Below, piece after piece: positions 6,266 through 12,462 of a stretch of 12,462 nt of DNA. Source of the DNA: Akkermansiaceae bacterium (lineage in GTDB: Bacteria > Verrucomicrobiota > Verrucomicrobiia > Verrucomicrobiales > Akkermansiaceae). The translations under genes were made by a program, and so were the position numbers. The DNA lies in assembly GCA_023301545.1 (NCBI GenBank), contig JALZUI010000006.1, forward strand, positions 1 through 12,462, written 5' to 3'. Position 1 is the first letter of the stretch; every line of letters starts with the position of its first letter. The notes under the pieces are model-generated. The model did no database searches. It was not told where the DNA came from and saw only the letters and a list, made by a program, of their open reading frames with translations.

Positions 6266-6892
6266 ATGCCTAGCTTTGCACCAGAAGAAGGAGTCCGTGC
6301 GAAATATTCTTCTATCGCCGGAATTGACGAGGCCGGGCGCGGGCCTCTAGCGGGGCCAGTTTTTGCCGCTGCGGTCATCTTTCCCGCAAACTACAGCCCA
6401 GAGTGGTTGCCCCTCCTAGATGATTCTAAAAAGCTCAGCGAAAAACGCCGCGAGGAACTCTTTATTCTCATTGCCGACGACCCTAAGCTCTACACTGCTA
6501 TTGAGCAAGCGACCGCTAAGGAGATTGACGAAATCAACATTCTTCAGGCCACTCACCTCGCCATGCGACGGGCAGCGCAGGCGCTGAAACAAGCTCCTGA
6601 CTTCTGCTTAATCGATGGATTACCAGTCAAAGAGTTCCCTTTTCCCAGCAACGGGTTAGTAAAGGGTGACTCCAAAAGCTACTCAATTGCGGCGGCTAGT
6701 ATCCTCGCCAAAGTCGCGCGTGACCATTTAATGATCGATCTCGCCAAGCGTTACCCCCAGTATGAATTCCAACGACACAAAGGATATGGTACGAAAATTC
6801 ATCTCGAAGCACTGCAAGCGCATGGCCCATGTCCTGAGCACCGCTTATCCTTCCGACCTGTTCAAAACGCTGCGGAAGCGCACCAAGGCTAG
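6266..6892 (+). CDS. rnhB: Ribonuclease HII
   Basis: The 208-residue protein carries the full RNase HII signature. GIDEAGRGPLAGP supplies D21 and E22, DFCLIDG supplies D117, and SIAAASILAKVARDH supplies D153, which together form the DEDD metal site. LLDDSKKLSEKRREEL and the C-terminal QRHKGYGTKIHLEAL region are also typical. The enzyme cuts 5' of ribonucleotides embedded in DNA and starts ribonucleotide excision repair. The ATG at 6266 leaves a normal short N-terminal extension and has no Shine-Dalgarno motif. Its 3' end overlaps the start of yraN in another frame; rnhB and yraN are neighbours in many bacteria, so the two are probably co-transcribed. Confidence 0.97.
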   Translation: MPSFAPEEGVRAKYSSIAGIDEAGRGPLAGPVFAAAVIFPANYSPEWLPLLDDSKKLSEKRREELFILIADDPKLYTAIEQATAKEIDEINILQATHLAMRRAAQALKQAPDFCLIDGLPVKEFPFPSNGLVKGDSKSYSIAAASILAKVARDHLMIDLAKRYPQYEFQRHKGYGTKIHLEALQAHGPCPEHRLSFRPVQNAAEAHQG

Positions 6893-7283
6893 GTGGAAGT
6901 TAAGTACTCCCTGGCCTGAGAATCACGAATTCCCCCACCTCGAAGTTGGGGCGATCGGTGAAGACCTCGCTAACGAATACCTTAAACAATCAAAGTATAA
7001 GGTGATCTACCGCAACTTTAGCCCCGAGCGAGGAGGTGAAATCGACCTCATTTGCCGAGACCAGCAAACCCTCGTCTTCGTCGAAGTCAAAACGCGCGTG
7101 CAACCACTTTACCGCCCACTGACCGCAGTCGATGCTAAAAAGCTCCGTTATCTCAAAAAAGGCGCCGACCAGTACCTAAAAATGCTCACACCCAAACCTC
7201 AATATCGATTTGATGTTGTAGAGGTCACTCTTATCCCCAACGAATTGCCAAACTGTAACTTGGTAAAGGGTCTAAAAATTTAA
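6822..7283 (+). CDS. yraN: YraN/UPF0102 family nuclease-fold protein
   Basis: From ATG 6822 the product is 153 residues. The core GAIGEDLANEYLKQSKYKV, followed by YRNFSPERGGEIDLIC and LVFVEVKTR, is the UPF0102 signature. It keeps the E...GEID...EVK acidic and lysine residues of a PD-(D/E)XK nuclease fold. The family's exact function is not settled; links to DNA processing come from the fold and its gene neighbourhood. The start overlaps the 3' end of rnhB by 71 nt. An earlier ATG at 6762 is in frame but would add 20 residues lying wholly within rnhB, so I prefer 6822. The first 35 or so residues are basic and outside the conserved domain, so an even later non-ATG start is possible. It is convergent with the FtsB-like gene and I see no terminator in the 23-nt gap. 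Confidence 0.9.
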   Translation: MAHVLSTAYPSDLFKTLRKRTKARWKLSTPWPENHEFPHLEVGAIGEDLANEYLKQSKYKVIYRNFSPERGGEIDLICRDQQTLVFVEVKTRVQPLYRPLTAVDAKKLRYLKKGADQYLKMLTPKPQYRFDVVEVTLIPNELPNCNLVKGLKI

Positions 7284-7306
7284 GAACCCTGTCGAGGTCT
7301 CCGAAA

Positions 7307-7672
7307 TTATCGAAGAATCCGTACGATCGTCTCACCTTGCTTGCAAAGGTCAAGATGGTCACGAGCGATAATTTCTAAGTACTCCGGATTCGACTTGAAC
7401 GCGCTGATTTCACGCATGATTCGATCGTTCTTCTGCTCAGAAACTTTCTTACTCACTTCCGCGCTTACTAGGCTTTCACGAAGATTATCGAGTTTCTGTG
7501 CTTCTGGGAGTGATAGGATGTAAAGGTATCCAGGAATCGCACAGCAAAGAACCAACAACGCGAACTTACGAGCCTCTTTAATTAGAGACCCTTGCAGAGT
7601 AACCACCTGAGCAGAAGGAGCCTTCTTCCCTCTTCTCATTTTGGCATTGATTCTGTAATTCTTGTTGGACAT
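7307..7672 (-). CDS. FtsB/DivIC-like septum formation initiator protein
   Basis: This 121-residue protein has a basic cytoplasmic N-terminus (RINAKMRRGKKAPS), one TM helix at about 38-55 (FALLVLCCAIPGYLYILSL), and a coiled-coil stretch at about 60-95. It ends with NPEYLEIIARDHLDLCKQGETIVRI, the conserved close of the DivIC/FtsB domain, where the aromatic-E-x-x-A-R-x-x-L pattern and the GE turn are diagnostic. Members sit in the inner membrane with the coiled coil outside and form the FtsQ/FtsL/FtsB type of divisome complex. No ftsL or other division gene is adjacent. It is divergent from the M42 peptidase gene and preceded by a plausible promoter (7691-7719). Whether it should be called ftsB or divIC cannot be decided from sequence alone. 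Confidence 0.85.
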   Translation of the reverse strand: MSNKNYRINAKMRRGKKAPSAQVVTLQGSLIKEARKFALLVLCCAIPGYLYILSLPEAQKLDNLRESLVSAEVSKKVSEQKNDRIMREISAFKSNPEYLEIIARDHLDLCKQGETIVRILR

Positions 7673-7690
7673 TTGCTTAACTTGATCAAG

Positions 7691-7719
7691 GTTCTACGGC
7701 ATTAGTTAACATGTGTAAA
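7691..7719 (-). promoter_or_regulatory. Likely promoter of the FtsB/DivIC-like gene
   Basis: On the minus strand TTTACA (7719-7714) and TAGAAC (7696-7691, four of six matches to TATAAT) are 17 nt apart. The expected start would lie about 12 nt before the ATG. A perfect 10-bp palindrome, CTTGATCAAG (7681-7690), covers the expected transcription start and could be an operator or chance. Confidence 0.5.
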
Positions 7720-7829
7720 TAAAAATTTTAAATTATTTTATAAAAGTTTAATAAAAATTTATAAAATCCTCGAATTCTTTTAATATTTATTGTGTTTATA
7801 AGGGTTTTGCCTAATATAAAATATAAATC
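7712..7829. other. Very AT-rich divergent spacer
   Basis: By hand count only about 17 of 118 bases are G or C, while neighbouring genes are near 50%. It holds several runs of A or T and overlapping TATAAA-like words at 7815-7827 just before the M42 gene. A TTGTGT at 7790-7795 followed by TAATAT (7812-7817) could form that gene's promoter with a 16-nt spacer. No coding potential or stable hairpin is visible. Confidence 0.7.
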
Positions 7830-8885
7830 ATGGAAAACAGAGATCACACCAAATTTGCGCAAAACTTAGAAAAATTCACTAATGCCCACGCTCCTTCGGG
7901 TGGAGAATCCGAGGTTTCTGACCTCTTAAGTGAGAGTTTAGCGAATTGGGGAGAGTTCTCTGAGGACAAGCTTGGATCAGTTGCGTACAGCAAAGGTACT
8001 GGCCCTCATGTTCTAATCACCGCCCATATGGACGAGGTCGGATTCCGCGTCCAATCAATCACTGCCAATGGGTTTATTAAATTTGTGGCCGTCGGTGGAT
8101 GGTGGGGACATACCTTATTAGCGCAACAAGTTGTTATTAAGACCCGCTCTGCCGAAAAAATCACAGGAGTAATCGGATGCAAGCCCGTACACTTCCTCCC
8201 CGCTTCACAACGCGGAACGGTTATGGATATCGAATCCATGTTTATCGATGTGGGTGCTTCCTCCCGCCGTGAAGTCTTAGAAATGGGCATCATGCTCGGG
8301 GACTACATCGCCCCTGCCACTCACTTTGCACCCCTATCTGTTCCTGGTAAATACGTCGCCAAGGCCTTTGATAACCGCGTGGGCTGCGCTTGCCTAAACG
8401 ATGTCGCTGCAGAGCTCCCTAATGGAGTGGAAGGAATCAAGCTCACCCTCGGAGCAACGGTACAGGAAGAAGTGGGCACCCGTGGCGCGGCTACCCTCGC
8501 TAACGTTCTAAAGCCTGATTATGCGATTGTGCTAGAAGGCACACCTGCCGATGATACCCCAGGCTTTGGGCTCGATACCAGTCAAGGAATTGTCGGTAAC
8601 GGGGTTCAAATTCGTATGCATGACCCGACCGCCATCATGTCGCCAAAACTCGTCGAAGCCGCCATCGAGGCAGGAACGGAAAGCAACATCCCCTTCCAAC
8701 TCGCAGTACGAACCTCTGGCGGAACTGATGCCGGGCGCTTTCATCTTTCACAGACGGGCGTCCCTTGCATCGTGATAGGAGTGCCAGCGCGCTACATTCA
8801 CACCCATAACTCGATCATTGATATCGAAGACTACCTCGCGATGAAAGATCTCGCGGTAGCCTTAGCCAAGAAGTTAGCGGAATAG
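7830..8885 (+). CDS. M42-family metallo-aminopeptidase
   Basis: The 351-residue protein has the M42 (glutamyl aminopeptidase/FrvX type) arrangement of a dinuclear metal site. The ligands are H66 in AHMDEVG with D68, D181 in AFDNRVG bridging, E213 as catalytic base and E214 as ligand in VQEEVGTRGA, E236 in IVLEGTPADD, and H324 in RYIHTHNS. A dimerisation/PDZ-like insert lies between about residues 75 and 165. Relatives form large tetrahedral or other cytoplasmic oligomers that trim N-terminal residues from short peptides. No signal peptide is present (MENRDHTKFAQNLEKF). Start ATG 7830 sits directly after an AT-rich stretch and has no Shine-Dalgarno motif. It ends 12 nt from the end of dnaE, which faces it. 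Exact peptide preference cannot be told. Confidence 0.95.
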   Translation: MENRDHTKFAQNLEKFTNAHAPSGGESEVSDLLSESLANWGEFSEDKLGSVAYSKGTGPHVLITAHMDEVGFRVQSITANGFIKFVAVGGWWGHTLLAQQVVIKTRSAEKITGVIGCKPVHFLPASQRGTVMDIESMFIDVGASSRREVLEMGIMLGDYIAPATHFAPLSVPGKYVAKAFDNRVGCACLNDVAAELPNGVEGIKLTLGATVQEEVGTRGAATLANVLKPDYAIVLEGTPADDTPGFGLDTSQGIVGNGVQIRMHDPTAIMSPKLVEAAIEAGTESNIPFQLAVRTSGGTDAGRFHLSQTGVPCIVIGVPARYIHTHNSIIDIEDYLAMKDLAVALAKKLAE

Positions 8886-8897
8886 TCAGCGCGGCTC

Positions 8898-11800
8898 TTA
8901 CCCCGCTTCAATCCATCTCGCCAGCTCAGCTTTGAGCTTAGGCGAATTGCGGACTTGGTAACTTTGCCCCGCAGTCATCAGTGCCGAACGCCCCTTGGAG
9001 CCTACAAAGCGGAAGAACACTTCGCTCGTTCCTGGGTGGCGTTGGAGTACGCTTTTAATCAAATCGAGATCCTGCTGTCCGTGTCGAAGCACTGACAAGG
9101 TAATTTCTAATCCTTTCAGCTTCTTACTCGTCGTCTTGACCTCCTTAACCTCCGAGCAATAGGAGAGGCGAACCTCTTCCGTACGGTCGTCCACTTGAAC
9201 TCCGGATTTAAAGCGAATCACCGTCCCTGGCTCTAACAGCCCAGCTTCCCGAGCAGGCATGTACGTCTCAGCCCATAGAAGAACCTCAGTATCTCCCGTG
9301 AAATCCTCTAGGTGCAGTACCCCAAACGGTTTCCCTGCTTTTGTCATCTTATGCTCCACATGGGAAACCATGCCGCCAAATTTATATTTCTTGCGCTTAT
9401 CAGAGGTATCAAGCTCTGGAATCATCCCAAAACCAGTGTACCCTTCTCCGTCGATCACGCCGCGGAATTTATCCAATGGGTGGCCGGTGACGTAGAAGCC
9501 TAAGAGCTCTTTCTCATGAATTAATCGGTCTTCCTTAGACCATTCATCAATTTGCTCGATATGGCCTTCGGTCATCGAAGGCGCGGAAGAAACCTCCTCA
9601 ATCCCAAAGAGCGCGCCTTGTCCACTGGCTCGATCTTTTTGGATCGCATTCGCGGCGGAGAGAACGTTTTCGAGGCGGAGAGTCATTCCTGCTCGAGTTT
9701 CCCTCGTCCAGTCCAACGCTCCGGCCTTAACTAAGTTTTCGAGAATTCGGCGATTGATCACCTTTCCGTCGAGGCGGTTGGCCATGTCGTCCAGAGATTC
9801 GTACTCTCCATTTTCTGTTCGGTCTTGGATCAACATTTCCATGGCCGCTTCCCCTACATTTTTAATCGCGGCGAGACCGTATCGAATTGCGGCCTCCCCA
9901 TTTTTCATTCTCTCAGGAGAAAAACGCTTCTGTGATTTGTTCAGGTCCGGCGGTAAAATCTCGATCCCCATTCGGTAACATTCGGAGACAAAGACCCCAA
10001 TTTTATCGGTGTTATTAATCTCGTTAGACAGCAGTGCAGAAAGGAATTCCACTGGGAAATTCGCCTTCAGGTACGCCGTCCAATATGAAATCATCCCATA
10101 ACAAGCGGAGTGCGATTTATTGAAACCATATCCAGCAAAGCCCGCAATCTTATCGAAAATCTGATTCGCTAATCCCGCGTCGATATCATTGTGCTCCTTC
10201 GCACCTTTAATGAAAATTTCACGCTGCTTCTGCATCTCCTCGGGCTTTTTCTTACCCATCGCTCGACGCAGAACGTCAGCACCACCTAGCGTATAACCCG
10301 CTAGAAGCTTGGCCGCATTCTGAACCTGCTCCTGATAGATCATCACCCCGTATGTACTACCGGAAATCTCTTCCATCAAAGGGTGCTCATAACGTACAGC
10401 CTTCCCGCCTTCCTTCACCTGGATCATCTCATCGATGTACTGCATCGCACCTGGTCGATAGAGAGCAAGAAGGTCAATGATGTCTTCGATTTTACGGACT
10501 CGGTACTTCTTACAAGTCTCGGTCATTCCACCCGACTCCATCTGGAAGACGCCCATCGTCTCCCCTCGGTCAAGAAGGTCATAGGTTGATTGGTCGTCCA
10601 AATTCACGGTAGCAAACTTGAAGTCCTCATTCCCCGGTTCAAAGGCACGAATATGCTCCTGAGCCTCCTGCATTACGGTCATATTTTTCAGGCCTAAGAA
10701 ATCCATTTTCAGGAGCCCCACATCCGTAATGGCACCCATATCATACTGCGCCACGACCTCACCCTCATTCCCGCGCGTCAGCGGAACGTGGTTATCCAAA
10801 GCCTTATCTCCGATCACCACCCCTGCCGCGTGCACTCCAGTATTACGAGTCAGCCCTTCTAGGCTAAGGGCGTACTTCCAGAGCTGCATATAGGTCGCGC
10901 TACTCTCGATATGTTCACGGAGCTCGGCGTTTTCCTCCCACTCTTTCTTTAGCTTCACCCCCGGCTTAGCATCGATCAATTTAGCAATCGCGTCCGCCTC
11001 ACCATAAGAGAGGCTCATCACTCGGGCTACATCACGGATCACACTTTTCGCACCTAGCTTACCGTAAGTGATAATATGGGAGACACATTCTTCGCCATAT
11101 TTCTGGCGTACATAATCGATCACTTCCATGCGACGATTTACACAAAAGTCAATATCGACATCGGGTGGGGAAACACGCTCAGGGTTCAGGAAACGTTCAA
11201 AAAGGAGCCCAAAGCGCATCGGGCAAATATCGGTAATTTCCATACAATACGCCACCAGAGAACCCGCAGCTGATCCCCGACCGGGGCCTACAGGAATATC
11301 GTTATTCTTGGCCCACATGATGAAGTCGGCGGTAATCAAGAAGTAGGAAGCGAATTTCAGGTTATTGATCAGATCGACCTCATAGATTAACCGCTCTCGC
11401 AGTTCCTGGTCGGTGTCTGCCCGCTCCTTTCCATAGCGCATCTCTAATCCTTCGAAACAGACTCGCTTTAAGTACTCATCCAGCGGGCTTCCGTCGGGAG
11501 TACCAAACTGCGGGTACTTCTCCGTACTCGTCGGATCAAGCACCATCGTAACATTACAGCGCTCCGCAATCTCTAGGGTCGCATCGCAGGCCTCAGGCAT
11601 ATCGCTAAAGAGCTCGCGCATTTCCTCGGGGCTTTTAAAGTACACTTCCGGACTGTACTTCATCCGGTTATCATCGATCACCTGCTTTCCTGTACCGATA
11701 CAAATGAGAACATCGTGCGCCTCATGATCGTCTCGAGTTAGAAAGTGAGCATCATTCGCCACGACGGTACGTAACCCGTATTCTTTGGCGATTTTGATCA

Positions 11801-12404
11801 ATCCGGGTCGAACCTTATCCTGCATTTCCAACCCATGATTATGGAGTTCGATAAAGTAGTTTTCCTTCCCAAAGATTCCAATAAACTTCTCAGCCACCTC
11901 CTTGGCCTTTTCGTAATCATCATTGAGGAGCCATTCGTTGATCGGTCCTGTGATACAACCACTGAGACAGATTAGGCCTTCTGAGTACTGCTCCAGCAAT
12001 TCATAATCGATCCGAGGCTTACCGTAGTATTGCCCATGTAAATGAGCGATCGAGATCATCTTGGTCAGATTGTCCCATCCCGTATTATTCTCACAGAGGA
12101 GAGTGATATGGGTATTGCGCTTGCGCCCGGGAATCTCCTTGCGCTCCGTGTGAACAGTTGGCGCTAGATAGGCCTCACAACCAAAAATCGGTTTCACCCC
12201 TGCGGCATGCATCTTTTGGTAAAACTGAATCGCGCCAAACATATTGCCGTGATCCGTCATCGCCACCGCTGGCATTTTGAGTTCTTTTGCCCGCTCCGCT
12301 AATTCGGCAATCTTAATCGCTCCGTCAAGAGTCGAGTACTCCGTATGGAGATGCAGGTGAACAAATGATCCTGCGTGAGATTCCAAATAAGGCGCTTCTG
12401 ACAT
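8898..12404 (-). CDS. dnaE: DNA polymerase III subunit alpha (DnaE1)
   Basis: At 1168 residues this matches the usual replicative DnaE length. The N-terminal PHP domain (about 10-290) keeps HLHLHTEYS (H18, H20), D27, TDHGN (H52), GCEAY (E77), H99, a histidine in ELHNHG and NDAH (D218, H220), so its metal site looks complete. The palm holds GPGRGSAAGS (373-382) and PDVDIDF with D417 and D419. The third catalytic Asp is D568 in KMDFLGLKNMT. Fingers and the HhH region follow, then the clamp-binding motif QGALF (929-933) and an OB-fold (about 1010-1090, including DTEVLLWAETY). It is the catalytic subunit of the replicative polymerase and binds the beta clamp, tau and probably epsilon. ATG 12404 fits the family N-terminus and lacks a Shine-Dalgarno motif. 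Confidence 0.98.
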   Translation of the reverse strand: MSEAPYLESHAGSFVHLHLHTEYSTLDGAIKIAELAERAKELKMPAVAMTDHGNMFGAIQFYQKMHAAGVKPIFGCEAYLAPTVHTERKEIPGRKRNTHITLLCENNTGWDNLTKMISIAHLHGQYYGKPRIDYELLEQYSEGLICLSGCITGPINEWLLNDDYEKAKEVAEKFIGIFGKENYFIELHNHGLEMQDKVRPGLIKIAKEYGLRTVVANDAHFLTRDDHEAHDVLICIGTGKQVIDDNRMKYSPEVYFKSPEEMRELFSDMPEACDATLEIAERCNVTMVLDPTSTEKYPQFGTPDGSPLDEYLKRVCFEGLEMRYGKERADTDQELRERLIYEVDLINNLKFASYFLITADFIMWAKNNDIPVGPGRGSAAGSLVAYCMEITDICPMRFGLLFERFLNPERVSPPDVDIDFCVNRRMEVIDYVRQKYGEECVSHIITYGKLGAKSVIRDVARVMSLSYGEADAIAKLIDAKPGVKLKKEWEENAELREHIESSATYMQLWKYALSLEGLTRNTGVHAAGVVIGDKALDNHVPLTRGNEGEVVAQYDMGAITDVGLLKMDFLGLKNMTVMQEAQEHIRAFEPGNEDFKFATVNLDDQSTYDLLDRGETMGVFQMESGGMTETCKKYRVRKIEDIIDLLALYRPGAMQYIDEMIQVKEGGKAVRYEHPLMEEISGSTYGVMIYQEQVQNAAKLLAGYTLGGADVLRRAMGKKKPEEMQKQREIFIKGAKEHNDIDAGLANQIFDKIAGFAGYGFNKSHSACYGMISYWTAYLKANFPVEFLSALLSNEINNTDKIGVFVSECYRMGIEILPPDLNKSQKRFSPERMKNGEAAIRYGLAAIKNVGEAAMEMLIQDRTENGEYESLDDMANRLDGKVINRRILENLVKAGALDWTRETRAGMTLRLENVLSAANAIQKDRASGQGALFGIEEVSSAPSMTEGHIEQIDEWSKEDRLIHEKELLGFYVTGHPLDKFRGVIDGEGYTGFGMIPELDTSDKRKKYKFGGMVSHVEHKMTKAGKPFGVLHLEDFTGDTEVLLWAETYMPAREAGLLEPGTVIRFKSGVQVDDRTEEVRLSYCSEVKEVKTTSKKLKGLEITLSVLRHGQQDLDLIKSVLQRHPGTSEVFFRFVGSKGRSALMTAGQSYQVRNSPKLKAELARWIEAG

Positions 12405-12411
12405 AGGCGCA

Positions 12412-12440
12412 ATTCAACGAAATCCACGGCACCCCTGCAA
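12412..12440 (-). promoter_or_regulatory. Tentative dnaE promoter
   Basis: On the minus strand TTGCAG (12440-12435) and TTGAAT (12417-12412, four of six matches) are 17 nt apart, and the dnaE ATG follows 7 nt later. The -35 match is weak, and the true promoter may lie outside the window. Confidence 0.25.
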
Positions 12441-12462
12441 GGATGATTTTAAGGAATAATAT

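Noticed and set aside
6762..6821. Longer yraN start at ATG 6762
   Set aside because: It would add 20 residues lying entirely within rnhB, with no family similarity.
1..12462. A novel defence, mobile or biosynthetic system
   Set aside because: All sizeable genes belong to known housekeeping or transport families. No repeats, integrases, toxin-antitoxin pairs, nuclease-helicase pairs or sharp composition change across genes are visible.

Overview
This window looks like ordinary chromosomal DNA from a Gram-negative bacterium of moderate G+C. I infer a member of Verrucomicrobiota, possibly an Opitutales/Puniceicoccaceae-type marine lineage. The basis is indirect: a signal-peptide nickel superoxide dismutase, an IF-1 with a long basic N-terminal tail, a short secreted TPR protein, and start sites with almost no Shine-Dalgarno motifs. 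No rRNA or tRNA gene, CRISPR array, insertion sequence, phage gene or integrase is visible. I found no defence island or obviously new multi-gene system.

Layout: (1) 2-490, the C-terminal part of an EamA-type transporter, ends against a bidirectional terminator shared with the minus-strand rplM-rpsI ribosomal operon (1474 down to 624). (2) Divergent from rplM is infA (translation initiation factor IF-1, ending at 1957). Its body is clear but it has no ATG, GTG or TTG start in frame. (3) 2113-3963 encodes an SLC13-type permease with two cytoplasmic RCK_C (TrkA_C) domains. It converges through a bidirectional terminator on sodN (4488 down to 4036), an exported Ni-superoxide dismutase. (4) Divergent from sodN is nagZ (4553-5632), followed by a secreted TPR/STN-like protein (5690-6217) with its own sigma-70-like promoter placed for a leaderless mRNA, then rnhB and an overlapping yraN. 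(5) A minus-strand FtsB/DivIC-like cell-division protein (7672-7307) and a plus-strand M42 aminopeptidase (7830-8885) diverge from a very AT-rich 118-bp spacer. (6) dnaE (12404-8898, minus) fills the rest and ends 12 nt from the end of the M42 gene.

Together these are housekeeping functions: translation (L13, S9, IF-1), replication and genome maintenance (DNA polymerase III alpha, RNase HII, YraN), septation (FtsB-like), cell-wall recycling (NagZ), oxidative defence (NiSOD) and transport. The points most worth a second look are the infA start, the Sec-dependent maturation expected for the NiSOD, the near absence of Shine-Dalgarno motifs together with leaderless promoter geometry, and the altered NagZ active-site loop.
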